Part shown: in pieces, positions 56,359 to 64,000 of the stretch
How the letters are laid out: each line of letters begins with the position of its first letter
How positions within the stretch are numbered: the first letter of the stretch is position 1
Source: Spirosoma aerolatum
GTDB taxonomy: Bacteria; Bacteroidota; Bacteroidia; Cytophagales; Spirosomataceae
Assembly (NCBI RefSeq): GCF_002056795.1
Contig: NZ_CP020104.1
Location: 1,375,001-1,439,000 of the forward strand
Reading direction: 5' to 3'
DNA: 64,000 nucleotides
Position numbers and translations under genes: made by a program
Notes under the pieces: model-generated
Told to the model about the DNA's origin: nothing
What the model saw: only the letters and a program-made list of their open reading frames with translations
Databases searched by the model: none

Positions 56359-58206
56359 ATGGCAAAAACAGTACCAACTCATGCAAATTCTACCGAAACT
56401 AAAGACCAGATAAGCTGGCGTGAACGGTTTACCGCTTTGGGTAACCTGCCCGCGTTTTTTCGACTAGTCTGGCAGGTGTCGCCAAGTCTGTTTCTGGGCA
56501 ATGCGTTTCTTCGGTTAATTCGGGCTGCTATTCCAACGGCTACCCTCTATATAGGCAAGCTGATTATCGATCAGGTGGTTGCTCTTTCCAAACATACGGA
56601 TGGCGATACGCACATGCTCTGGTGGCTAGTCGGTGCCGAATTTGGGCTGGCTATTCTGTCTACGGCATTGGGTCGAGCAGTAGCGCTGATGGACAGCCTA
56701 CTGGGCGATTTGTTTGCCAATCAGACGTCGATCCGGTTGATGGAGCATGCGGCCACCCTGGATTTGGAGCAGTTTGAAGACGCTACTTTTTATGATAAGC
56801 TCGAACGGGCACGTCGGCAGACAACCGGCCGTACGGTTTTGCTTTCTGGTGTATTCGGACAGGTACAGGAACTAATTTCGGTTGGTTTTCTGGCGGCTGG
56901 TCTGGCGGTGTATAATCCCTGGCTACTGGTCCTGATTCTGCTGGCCGTTACGCCCTCATTCATTGGCGATAATTACTTCAATCAGCGAAGCTATTCGCTT
57001 TCACGGTCCTGGACGCCCGAACGGCGGGAGCTTGATTACCTGCGCTACATCGGGGCAAGTGACGAAACGGCTAAGGAAGTTAAAATTTTCGGTATATCGG
57101 GCTTCCTGATCGATCGGTTTCGGGAGCTGTCGTGGCAGTATTATCTGAAAAATAAAGCGTTAGCGATTAGTCGGGCTGGATGGGGTACGGTGCTAACGGC
57201 TCTGGGAACGGCGGGCTATTACGGGGCGTATGTATGGATTGTGATGCGGGCTGTTGGCGGTCAGATTACCCTGGGTGACCTGACGTTTCTGGCTGGTTCG
57301 TTCCGGCAAGTGCGTGGCTCACTGGAAGGCATTTTGCTTCAGCTGAGCAGCCTCACTCAGGAAGCTATCTATTTGCAGGACTTGTTCGACTATTTCGCGA
57401 TACAACCCTCGATTCATTCGCCTTCTACATCCCGTTCATTCCCTAGTCCGATTCGGGAGGGGTTTGTGTTCGAGAATGTGGGTTTTAAGTACACCAATTC
57501 GGAACGATGGGCGCTGCGAAATTTGTCATTTACGCTTCATGCGGGAGAAAAGCTGGCGCTCGTTGGCGAAAACGGTGCGGGTAAAACCACATTGGTGAAG
57601 TTACTGGCCCGCTTGTATGATCCGGCCGAAGGGCGCATTTTGCTCGATGGCTATGACCTGCGCGAGTATGATCTGGCAGAACTACGGCGAAACATCGGGG
57701 TGATTTTTCAGGATTATACCCGTTTTAAAATGTCGGCCGGGGTCAATATTGCCGTTGGCGACATCGACCAGCGGACTAACCAGGACCGTATTGAAACCTC
57801 CGCTCAGCGGAGTTTGGCCGATACGGTGATTGCCAAACTGGCCGGTGGGTACGATCAGCAATTGGGACGTTCGTTTGGTAAAGGCGTTGAATTGTCGGGG
57901 GGCGAATGGCAGAAAGTGGCGCTGGCCCGTGCCTACATGCGGGATGCTCAACTGATTATTCTGGATGAGCCGACGGCTGCTCTCGATGCCCGTGCTGAGT
58001 ACGAAGTGTTCCAGCGGTTTGCCAAACTAACCGAGGGAAAATCATCAGTCATTATTTCGCACCGATTCAGCACCGTCCGGATGGCCGACCGGATTCTGGT
58101 CCTGGAAAACGGAACCCTGCTTGAAATCGGGTCACACTACGAGCTACTGGAAAAAGAGGGGCGCTACGCCGAACTGTTTGGGTTGCAGGCGCGGGGGTAT
58201 CAGTAG
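56359..58206 (+). CDS. ABC exporter, fused permease and ATPase
   Basis: 615 residues, a half-size type IV (exporter) ABC protein. About six membrane helices occupy 30-330 (PSLFLGNAFLRLIRAAIPTA, LISVGFLAAGLAVYNPWLLV). The nucleotide-binding domain covers about 370-610: Walker A LVGENGAGKTTL (near 403), Q-loop GVIFQDYTRF, signature VELSGGEWQKVALARAY, Walker B LIILDEPTAALD and the switch His in VIISHRFST. It works as a dimer to export lipids, peptides or drugs; the substrate is not evident. Monocistronic and divergent from the LRR genes across a 204-base gap. Confidence 0.93.
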   Translation: MAKTVPTHANSTETKDQISWRERFTALGNLPAFFRLVWQVSPSLFLGNAFLRLIRAAIPTATLYIGKLIIDQVVALSKHTDGDTHMLWWLVGAEFGLAILSTALGRAVALMDSLLGDLFANQTSIRLMEHAATLDLEQFEDATFYDKLERARRQTTGRTVLLSGVFGQVQELISVGFLAAGLAVYNPWLLVLILLAVTPSFIGDNYFNQRSYSLSRSWTPERRELDYLRYIGASDETAKEVKIFGISGFLIDRFRELSWQYYLKNKALAISRAGWGTVLTALGTAGYYGAYVWIVMRAVGGQITLGDLTFLAGSFRQVRGSLEGILLQLSSLTQEAIYLQDLFDYFAIQPSIHSPSTSRSFPSPIREGFVFENVGFKYTNSERWALRNLSFTLHAGEKLALVGENGAGKTTLVKLLARLYDPAEGRILLDGYDLREYDLAELRRNIGVIFQDYTRFKMSAGVNIAVGDIDQRTNQDRIETSAQRSLADTVIAKLAGGYDQQLGRSFGKGVELSGGEWQKVALARAYMRDAQLIILDEPTAALDARAEYEVFQRFAKLTEGKSSVIISHRFSTVRMADRILVLENGTLLEIGSHYELLEKEGRYAELFGLQARGYQ

Positions 58207-58230
58207 GTGTTCGGGTTTGATTTCTTAAAT

Positions 58231-58250
58231 ACGTACGTTATATTGTACGT
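58231..58250. promoter_or_regulatory. Palindromic operator of the yefM-yoeB-like module
   Basis: acgtac (58231-58236) and gtacgt (58245-58250) are inverted around gttatatt, 17 bases before the antitoxin ATG at 58268. A GTAC core is also central in the known YefM operator (TGTACA), so autoregulation by the antitoxin is likely. Confidence 0.65.
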
Positions 58251-58267
58251 GTATTCAGATGGACACT

Positions 58268-58522
58268 ATGCAAGTAGTTAATTATACAGAGTTTCGGCGT
58301 TCGATGAAAGCGAAGCTCGACCAGGTTAGTGACGATGGCGATACCATCATTATTAATCGTAGTGAGAATAAAAATGTGGTACTTATTTCCCTTCGGGAGT
58401 ATAATTCGTTGAAAGAAACCTTGCATCTGTTGGGTTCAGAGAAAAATAGAAATCGCCTTCTGGGTGCTGTTGAACGAGCGAATCGGGGTGAATTTGAACA
58501 ACACCAACTGATTGACGAGTAG
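58268..58522 (+). CDS. yefM: YefM/Phd-family antitoxin
   Basis: 84 residues from the ATG at 58268 (MQVVNYTEFRRSMKAKLDQV); an ATG three codons upstream is also possible. N-terminal Phd/YefM DNA-binding fold: VNYTEFRRSMKAKLDQVSDD, TIIINRSENKNVVLISLREY. The C-terminal helix, LLGAVERANRGEFEQHQLID, wraps the toxin. It neutralises the YoeB-type toxin encoded one base after its stop and represses the shared promoter at the palindrome. Confidence 0.92.
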   Translation: MQVVNYTEFRRSMKAKLDQVSDDGDTIIINRSENKNVVLISLREYNSLKETLHLLGSEKNRNRLLGAVERANRGEFEQHQLIDE

Positions 58523-58523
58523 C

Positions 58524-58778
58524 ATGAATCTGTCGTGGGACAAAGAGGCCTGGGAGGATTATGTCTATTGGCAGCAAACGGACAAAACGGTATTGCGCCG
58601 AATCAATGAACTCATCAAAGAATGTCTACGGACGCCATTTGAAGGAAAAGGCAAGCCGGAACCACTGAAAGAAAACCTGAGTGGATTCTGGTCGAGACGG
58701 ATCACAGATGAGCACCGACTCGTTTACCGCGTTGAATCGGATCGTCTGCATATCATCCAATGTCGATTCCATTACTAA
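58524..58778 (+). CDS. yoeB: YoeB/Txe-family ribosome-dependent mRNA interferase toxin
   Basis: 84 residues from the ATG at 58524 (MNLSWDKEAWEDYVYWQQTD), the same length as E. coli YoeB. Family blocks: LRRINELIKECLRTPFEGKG, PEPLKENLSGFWSRRITDEH, RLVYRVE and the C-terminal CRFHY, which keeps the His83-Tyr84 pair of the catalytic site. The glutamate and arginine (KENLSGFWSRRI) are also present. It cleaves translated mRNA in the ribosome A site. No sign of damage, so the module looks functional. Confidence 0.94.
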   Translation: MNLSWDKEAWEDYVYWQQTDKTVLRRINELIKECLRTPFEGKGKPEPLKENLSGFWSRRITDEHRLVYRVESDRLHIIQCRFHY

Positions 58779-58825
58779 GAAGAAGCTGTTGTCTAAGTTT
58801 TTATATTCCTAAACATATGGTATCT

Positions 58826-59434
58826 ATGAAATCGTTTTTGAGTGGCTTTCTTCTGTTGGGTGCATTCAGCAGTTCGTTTGCTCAGGCACCAACCATTCCC
58901 TCGCCCGACACGCAAATTAAAGTAGCGGTTCTGGCGGCTCCGGCCGATAAGCGTGATGGCGCTACCGTGTACGGCTATACTGCCAAAAACGAGTTTACGG
59001 TAATTCGGAAAGGAACCAATGAGTTGATCTGTCTGGCCGACGATCCGTCCCAAAAAGGACTCAATGTGTCTTGTTATCATCGTGACCTGGACCCATTTAT
59101 GGAGCGTGGTCGGGTGCTGAAAAAAGAAGGTAAAAAGCCAAACGAGATTCTGGCTATTCGGGAGCAGGAAACAAAAGATAAGAAGCTGACAATGCCTTCG
59201 CACCCGTCAACGTTATTCTCCTATACCGCTAAAGATGAGGATTATAACCCCACTACAGGCGAGGTAAAAGATGGCTATCTTCGGTATGTGGTGTATATTC
59301 CTTATGCTACCGCCGAAAGCACAGGTCTGCCTACCAAACCCGAAGCACCCGGTATGCCCTGGATTATGGACCCCGGCACGCATCGGGCGCATATCATGAT
59401 CAATCCGCCCGTATCCTCAACGGCGCACCATTGA
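58826..59434 (+). CDS. Secreted hypothetical protein
   Basis: 202 residues from the ATG at 58826 (MKSFLSGFLLLGAFSSSFAQ), which starts a clear signal peptide; an ATG at 58817 is three codons upstream. The mature protein contains IKVAVLAAPADKRDGATVYG, FTVIRKGTNELICLADDPSQ, YHRDLDPFMERGRVLKKEGK and MPWIMDPGTHRAHIMI. These resemble conserved hypothetical exported proteins of Bacteroidota and Acidobacteriota with an N-terminal G-T-N-x-x-x-C-L stretch. No activity known. The first codons overlap nothing once the toxin frame is excluded. Confidence 0.75.
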   Translation: MKSFLSGFLLLGAFSSSFAQAPTIPSPDTQIKVAVLAAPADKRDGATVYGYTAKNEFTVIRKGTNELICLADDPSQKGLNVSCYHRDLDPFMERGRVLKKEGKKPNEILAIREQETKDKKLTMPSHPSTLFSYTAKDEDYNPTTGEVKDGYLRYVVYIPYATAESTGLPTKPEAPGMPWIMDPGTHRAHIMINPPVSSTAHH

Positions 59435-59528
59435 TCTAGTGTAGGGTTCCGTTGCGGTCTGGCAGGTAAGGAGTACAACCTTACATGGTTTCAGTGACTC
59501 TATAGGAGTCAAAACGAATAAGCAACCT

Positions 59529-60728
59529 ATGGGCCTCCACATCAGAAAGCTATTCCTGGCGACAGTAGTCTCTGGACTGTGTATTGGCATGGGCATGGCT
59601 CAAAGGAGGGAGGTTGATTATTCGCGTATCAAAGCGACGCCTAGGGTGAGTCCGGTGATGCCTACCAACACGGCTCCTGGCTCCATGGGAACGCCCAGCG
59701 TTTTGACAATTAAAGCGTTTGCTGTCGATATTAGTAAACCAATACCATCGGCCACTGTAAAAATTACCTCTCGAACAACGGGCAAGACTCAGGTAGTTAC
59801 ACTGATAAATGGGCGTCTGGAGCGGGTGATCAATGATCCTGATGTATTGGTGATTGAGGTAAGCCAGGAAGGCTATACAACCCGAAGTTTAACGCTTGCT
59901 GTATCGCCCACGGGCAAGCCCTATGAGTTTGATGCCCAGCTCGATCCGGCTCCAATCAAACTAACCGTATGGGCCACCGACAGCCAGACGAAGAAAGTTA
60001 TCCATGATGCGCATTTCACTATTTCGGGCCGTGTGGGCGAAGCTACGTTATTGCTTTCTCCCGATACGGCTACGGGTATCGTCAAAACCGATCTACCCCG
60101 TAAGGGCATTTATCAACTGACCAGTTCGGCAACAGGGTATGGCGATTTTACAAAGCCTATCCGGCTCGATAGTGTGGAGAATGAAGCTCGGGTGATGCTG
60201 ACGCCCCAAAAAATGAAGGCCGCGAGTGAGGCTCAGGCACTCCCCGAAGCTGTTGTAAAATCGGTAAAGACGGCCGGGCAGGAAATACCTGTGGCACAGG
60301 TGCCCATAAAAGCACCTGTGCTATCGAGTGCAATAGCGGCTCCGGTAGTACCAATAGTTCCCCCCAAAGCCTTCGGCGCTATTGAACGAGGTAAGCCCGT
60401 TCGGTTAACCGCTATTTATTTCGACCAAAGTTCTCCTATTCTTCGATCTGAATCGTTCCCGGAGCTCGATCAACTGGCCTCCAGGCTCCTGGAAAGCCCA
60501 TCGACTCAGCTCGAAATTCGGGGGCATACGGACAACCAGGGTGATTTTGATCTGAACGTAAAACTCTCCCGCGACCGCTGTCAGGCCGTCGTCGATTATC
60601 TGGTGGGTAAGGGGGTTGCCCAAACCCGCCTGAAAGCGGTTGGTCGTGGCCCCATCGATCCGATTGCGCCAAACAATAACGAAGACAACCGGAAGAAAAA
60701 CCGACGAGTAGAGTTCGTTGTGCTCTGA
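59529..60728 (+). CDS. OmpA-family protein with carboxypeptidase-regulatory-like domain
   Basis: 399 residues with a signal peptide (about 1-24, LFLATVVSGLCIGMGMAQ). About 50-235 are two beta domains (ITSRTTGKTQVVTLINGRLE, VIEVSQEGYTTRSLTLAVSP and IKLTVWATDSQTKKVIHDAH). A Pro/Val/Ala-rich spacer leads to the OmpA domain at about 290-399: AIYFDQSSPILRSESFPELD, LEIRGHTDNQGDFDLNVKLS, RDRCQAVVDYLVGKGVAQTR and NRKKNRRVEFVVL. It binds peptidoglycan and links it to the outer membrane or to a surface structure. Convergent with the next gene, with a single base between the stops. Confidence 0.9.
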   Translation: MGLHIRKLFLATVVSGLCIGMGMAQRREVDYSRIKATPRVSPVMPTNTAPGSMGTPSVLTIKAFAVDISKPIPSATVKITSRTTGKTQVVTLINGRLERVINDPDVLVIEVSQEGYTTRSLTLAVSPTGKPYEFDAQLDPAPIKLTVWATDSQTKKVIHDAHFTISGRVGEATLLLSPDTATGIVKTDLPRKGIYQLTSSATGYGDFTKPIRLDSVENEARVMLTPQKMKAASEAQALPEAVVKSVKTAGQEIPVAQVPIKAPVLSSAIAAPVVPIVPPKAFGAIERGKPVRLTAIYFDQSSPILRSESFPELDQLASRLLESPSTQLEIRGHTDNQGDFDLNVKLSRDRCQAVVDYLVGKGVAQTRLKAVGRGPIDPIAPNNNEDNRKKNRRVEFVVL

Positions 60729-60729
60729 A

Positions 60730-62121
60730 TCAGGCTGTTGGCTCTGGGCCCCGAAAGGCGTCTTTCTTCTCAACAACGGCTAATTTTACAGGTCTGCCTT
60801 CTCGGGCCGACTGGTAAATAGCTTCAATGATTTTTTGATCCTGAAGCCCTTCTTCGCCCGGTGTAAACGGGGTTTTATTGTCCAGAATACACTCCGAAAA
60901 ATGGTCTATTTCGGTGGCAAACTGATCCTGATCGCTGATTTCATGCTGCGTTTCCTGATTCTGTTTACCCTGTGCCTGGCTGGTAGCCAGTTTTAAACCC
61001 TTGTATGGGAAAGCGGGGTCCATTTTTATCCAGCCTTTATCGGCCAGTACTTTGTAATTTTTGTCGTCATGATGACCGTAACTGGTAGCACAACAAGCCT
61101 GAACTCCACTTGGAAATTTCATTAACCAGTTCACCTGTTCTTCTACTTCCGTAAAACGAGGATCATTAGGTGTACTGTGTACATAACCCGTTACTTCGGA
61201 AGGCTCCTCGCCCAGTACATACCGGATGGTGTTGATGCAATACAGCCCTACATCGGGCAGACTGCCTCCACCCGCCAACGCCTTTTTGAATCGCCAGTGA
61301 TCGGGGTTGTCGGAATTTTGACCGTTGTTCGCCAGAATCGATTTGACTTTGCCAAACTGCTCTTTCTGAACCATTTCCCGAACGATCTTATGGTGCGGTT
61401 CGTATTGAATCCGATACGCAATCATCAGTTTACGGCTGGCTTTCTGACAGGCATCAATCATGGCCTGACATTCAGCGGCTGTGTTTGCCATCGGTTTTTC
61501 GCATAGGATATGCTTACCCGCCTGTGCACCACGGATGGTATATTCGGCATGCATCCCATTGGGTAAGACAATGTAAATGGCCTGAACCTCTTTGTTATCG
61601 CGTAGTTTGTCGTAGTCGGCGTAGCTATAACAGCTTTCTTTTTTTATACCGTATTGAGCCGCTACTTTTTGCAGTTTCTCAGGACTTCCACTCACCAGGG
61701 CCACCACTTTCGATTTTTTAGCGGCACCGAAAGCCGGTAAAATCTGATTGAGCGTTAAATGCCCGAGCCCTACTACGGCATAGCCAACCCGCTGATCAGC
61801 CGGAAGAGGAGAGGGTGTTGGGGCTTCTTGCTGCTCCGTTTTAGCCTTGATCTGTTCTAGTTCAATCGGTTTGGCTGGGTCGGAAGGTACTGTGGCAGGT
61901 GGTGAAGTAGCTGGTAGTTTTGGCACTGGCCCACTGGGGGTATCTGTCGTTCCGACGGCTGAGGCAGTGGATTCAGGCTTTTTATCGCATGCGATCAGCA
62001 CGCTTCCTACTGTACCTACTGCTAATCCACGGCCTGTCAGTTCGAGGAATTCCTGACGGGATACACGGCCGTCACTAGGTTTATCAAGTAAGAAGTTAAC
62101 AAAACGGTCAATCGGCTTCAT
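60730..62121 (-). CDS. Exported Gfo/Idh/MocA-family oxidoreductase (glucose-fructose oxidoreductase-like)
   Basis: 463 residues. The N-terminus, then SRQEFLELTGRGLAVGTVGS VLIACDKK, is an export signal; Cys50 could be a lipobox. A Pro/Thr-rich spacer (about 55-105) leads to VGYAVVGLGHLTLNQILPAF (NADP-binding), ILCEKPMANTAAECQAM (E-K-P) and the C-terminal domain GGGSLPDVGLYCINTIRYVL. C-terminal end SDQDQFATEIDHFSECILDN. It resembles periplasmic glucose-fructose oxidoreductases, which keep NADP bound. Stands alone between convergent and same-strand neighbours. Confidence 0.9.
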   Translation of the reverse strand: MKPIDRFVNFLLDKPSDGRVSRQEFLELTGRGLAVGTVGSVLIACDKKPESTASAVGTTDTPSGPVPKLPATSPPATVPSDPAKPIELEQIKAKTEQQEAPTPSPLPADQRVGYAVVGLGHLTLNQILPAFGAAKKSKVVALVSGSPEKLQKVAAQYGIKKESCYSYADYDKLRDNKEVQAIYIVLPNGMHAEYTIRGAQAGKHILCEKPMANTAAECQAMIDACQKASRKLMIAYRIQYEPHHKIVREMVQKEQFGKVKSILANNGQNSDNPDHWRFKKALAGGGSLPDVGLYCINTIRYVLGEEPSEVTGYVHSTPNDPRFTEVEEQVNWLMKFPSGVQACCATSYGHHDDKNYKVLADKGWIKMDPAFPYKGLKLATSQAQGKQNQETQHEISDQDQFATEIDHFSECILDNKTPFTPGEEGLQDQKIIEAIYQSAREGRPVKLAVVEKKDAFRGPEPTA

Positions 62122-62218
62122 AACGTATTGAGTTTACGTCATGAAACCGATTGATCGTTTTGTTGTTTGGCAAAAAGCCAAAAACTGAGGTTTTGCAGAA
62201 TACCCGTAAAATCAAGTC

Positions 62219-63001
62219 TTATTTGATGGGCGAGTAATCAGTTGGTTTCATATAAATCGACTCCACTTTGGTTGTTAATGCACCATCTTTTTCCGATTCG
62301 GCTTTAACAGCTACCCATTTGGGATCTTTTCTAAACTCGTCAAAATGCTGCTTGCCTTCCGCTTCACTCGGATGGGCCAGAATATAAACGAGTTTGGGCT
62401 GAGCAGTTGGATCTTTTTCCTGAGTGATCCAGTACCCAATATGCGTCATTCCGTGTTTGCTGAAGAGCTTGATGGTATGATCGCGAAAGCGCGTCAGTAG
62501 ATTGGGTAGTTTGCCTGGAGCCGGGGTATACGTACGCAGTTCAAACGTGCGTTCAGGCGATTTTTTAGTCAACTTGATTTTGGGTGAAATATCCGATTCG
62601 GTCATGAAGATCTGATCAACATGGTCGACCAGTTTGCCGTTTGCTTCCGTTTTTGCAACTACAGCTTTCCATTCCGGGTCGCTGCCAAACGCTTTCCAGG
62701 ACGCATCCCGAGCTTCCCGACTTGGATACGCCAGAATGTAAATCAGTTCCTTATTCGTCGTATCGGTAGGGGTCCAGTAACCGATATTTTCCATCCCGTG
62801 CTTTTCGAAAATCTTTAAGGTATACTGCCGAAAACGGTCTACAATCTCGGCATACTTACCCGGTGTTGGGTGGTAAATTCTGATTTCATAAAACTTGGAA
62901 TCCGCCTTAGGGTGGTGGGTTTTGCCAGGATTGGGTGCTCCCAGCGTAACTGAGCTCATCAGCAGGCCAACCGTAAGGAGGCTATAAAGCGAAGTGGTCA
63001 T
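62219..63001 (-). CDS. Secreted tandem NIPSNAP-family protein
   Basis: 260 residues with a signal peptide (about 1-22, LLTVGLLMSSVTLGAPNPGK). Two NIPSNAP domains: about 36-140 (FYEIRIYHPTPGKYAEIVDR, FEKHGMENIGYWTPTDTTNK, LIYILAYPSREARDASWKAF) and about 150-255 (FELRTYTPAPGKLPNLLTRF, SKHGMTHIGYWITQEKDPTA, VYILAHPSEAEGKQHFDEFR). The two halves are clearly duplicates. NIPSNAP is a ferredoxin-like dimeric alpha-beta barrel; the ligand is unknown. In Bacteroidota such genes are often near sugar-oxidation genes, as here (Gfo/Idh/MocA 97 bases downstream). Confidence 0.92.
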   Translation of the reverse strand: MTTSLYSLLTVGLLMSSVTLGAPNPGKTHHPKADSKFYEIRIYHPTPGKYAEIVDRFRQYTLKIFEKHGMENIGYWTPTDTTNKELIYILAYPSREARDASWKAFGSDPEWKAVVAKTEANGKLVDHVDQIFMTESDISPKIKLTKKSPERTFELRTYTPAPGKLPNLLTRFRDHTIKLFSKHGMTHIGYWITQEKDPTAQPKLVYILAHPSEAEGKQHFDEFRKDPKWVAVKAESEKDGALTTKVESIYMKPTDYSPIK

Positions 63002-63310
63002 CTTGTTTCGAAATAAGTAGTATGATACTCTTTCTTCTAGAAGCGTATGTCGATGGTTTTCTAACTTAAAGAATCACCATTCTTTATACAAAACGGGCCG
63101 CCCTTGAAATCGTAACGGGTCTGAATAGATAAATGAAATCAATGACATAAGAATATAGAACAAAAGAACCAGGAAACAGTTGAGAGTAAAAAGCCTGCTT
63201 GTGTAGAAAATACCTCATTTAGTTTATAATTTGTTACCGAAAAATTAAATTTATTTTGATTTAATGGTTTTAGGTTTAGGTTTATTGTAAAATGTTATGT
63301 TATTGTAGCT
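63002..63310. other. 309-base AT-rich gap between divergent genes
   Basis: Divergent region between the NIPSNAP gene and the small plus-strand gene at 63311. The right 120 bases are very AT-rich. No hairpin, frame or clear promoter pair recognised. Confidence 0.45.
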
Positions 63311-63649
63311 ATGGAAGTGCAGGTTAAAGCTGTCAAGAACCGCCTGATACAACTGCTCGACACGGTTACGGCAGATGGAGTAGAATACATCTTTCATTCA
63401 ACCAATCAGGATAACGACTACAACGTTCTGGTTAAAACACCGCTGGGGCATACTAAAATTTGTGTTCCGCACCAGTTTCTGGATCAGGATATACTGTCTC
63501 AGCAGGATAAAGAGTCTATTTTTTATCAAATGTTTCCGAGAGAAGTTCTTTGGAAAATCAGAAACTCAAATCCTGATGAAATCTATATACCCGAAGTCAG
63601 GCATACACCTGGAATACAGTGGCAACGGGTGTTAAGCTGGTTCTTCTAA
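63311..63649 (+). CDS. Hypothetical protein
   Basis: 112 residues: MEVQVKAVKNRLIQLLDTVT, EYIFHSTNQDNDYNVLVKTP, LGHTKICVPHQFLDQDILSQ, then MFPREVLWKIRNSNPDEIYI. No signal peptide, membrane helix or recognised domain. The mixed strand-helix composition and steady codon use suggest a real cytoplasmic protein. It stands alone after an AT-rich gap. Confidence 0.55.
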   Translation: MEVQVKAVKNRLIQLLDTVTADGVEYIFHSTNQDNDYNVLVKTPLGHTKICVPHQFLDQDILSQQDKESIFYQMFPREVLWKIRNSNPDEIYIPEVRHTPGIQWQRVLSWFF

Positions 63650-63804
63650 TAGTGTTTGAGCAGTGATAAAGCACACCCATTTAACAAAGCAGCCCCGCCA
63701 GACATGGCGAGGCTATAATTTGGTAAGGCACTATGGGTATAAAGGAAACGTATTATTGAGACTTGGAGAGTCTTCGAAAGGTAACAAAATGGATCAAAAC
63801 AAAA

Positions 63805-63832
63805 AAACGCTGACCTTTTCAAGTCAGCGTTT
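63805..63832. terminator. Terminator-like hairpin
   Basis: aaacgctgac (63805-63814) pairs perfectly with gtcagcgttt (63823-63832). A-run on the left and T-rich tract in the loop; read on the minus strand it is followed by T, so it may end a message coming from the right. Confidence 0.65.
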
Positions 63833-63955
63833 CCCATATACCCATATATGTAATCCATGACAATCTGTTTCCAGATTGAGATGAACATAGTACGACATCA
63901 ACAATAACCGGGCCAAGTGTTACATCAGACAATGTGTCAGCCTCTTTCTTCATAA

Positions 63956-63988
63956 AAAAATACCAGCTCCAAGAGAACTGGTATTTTT
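63956..63988. terminator. Bidirectional intrinsic terminator near the window end
   Basis: aaaaataccag (63956-63966) pairs perfectly with ctggtattttt (63978-63988), with A/T runs on both sides. Confidence 0.85.
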
Positions 63989-64000
63989 GTTTCTTGTCTA

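Larger units (their letters stand above)
63650..64000. other. 351-base gap with three hairpins, no gene
   Basis: No convincing coding frame. It holds an imperfect stem at 63695-63716 (agccccgcca / tggcgaggct, one mismatch) and the two terminator-like hairpins listed separately. Confidence 0.5.

Overview
The window looks like a chromosomal segment of a Bacteroidota bacterium of the order Cytophagales, most like Spirosoma. The evidence is a SusC/SusD pair, proteins with type IX secretion (T9SS) sorting domains of both type A and type B, a DUF1800/DUF1501 pair, several Gfo/Idh/MocA oxidoreductases, ThuA and NIPSNAP proteins, and weak ribosome binding sites. The genus is an inference from protein style; no rRNA or tRNA gene was seen.

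Layout. 1-9578: tail of a Gfo/Idh/MocA oxidoreductase, a small membrane protein, a SusC/SusD outer-membrane uptake pair, an AraC regulator, a lipoprotein MsrA and an MFS transporter. 9750-11194: a Uma2-type nuclease and a secreted ThuA protein. 11288-19566 (minus strand): a very tight six-gene operon with overlapping or near-overlapping ends. In transcription order it encodes a T9SS type-B surface protein, a methyltransferase-adenylation fusion, an adenylation-carrier protein fusion (DltA+DltC-like), a membrane SGNH protein (DltD-like), an MBOAT (DltB-like) and an unlisted 45-residue microprotein ending in FRYANW, which fits the C-terminal acyl-shuttle hexapeptide of DltX. This is the most interesting locus in the window: a complete Dlt-like envelope acylation pathway in a Gram-negative.

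19678-29450: small enzymes, then a sugar-catabolism group (TIM-barrel isomerase, two Gfo/Idh/MocA genes, one of them frameshifted, and an MFS transporter). Two S23-type four-helix-bundle genes, one intact and one broken by a stop codon, interrupt this group, each bracketed by its own short-word inverted repeats. 29651-36077: a DUF1800/DUF1501 pair, a frameshifted nucleotidyltransferase-like gene with a small partner, a serine hydrolase and small envelope proteins.

36160-46008: a LEA14-like protein, then a five-gene minus-strand cluster (37169-45200) whose products all lack signal peptides: an acidic-repeat protein with an amphipathic cationic segment, an HEVGH metalloprotease, a coiled-coil protein, a three-domain peptidoglycan hydrolase and a large OmpA-domain protein. 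The last two share an N-terminal tag. A LuxR-type response regulator lies just upstream. I see this as a candidate undescribed wall-targeting or toxin delivery locus.

46263-64000: a VOC protein, a META lipoprotein, a large ThuA-glucose/sorbosone dehydrogenase-PKD-cytochrome c fusion, three leucine-rich-repeat lipoproteins with 7, 16 and 13 repeat units, an ABC exporter, a YefM-YoeB toxin-antitoxin pair with a palindromic operator, an OmpA lipoprotein-like protein, a secreted Gfo/Idh/MocA oxidoreductase and a tandem NIPSNAP protein. Many intergenic gaps hold strong hairpins; several are ordinary intrinsic terminators, while others are long perfect palindromes without a T-run.
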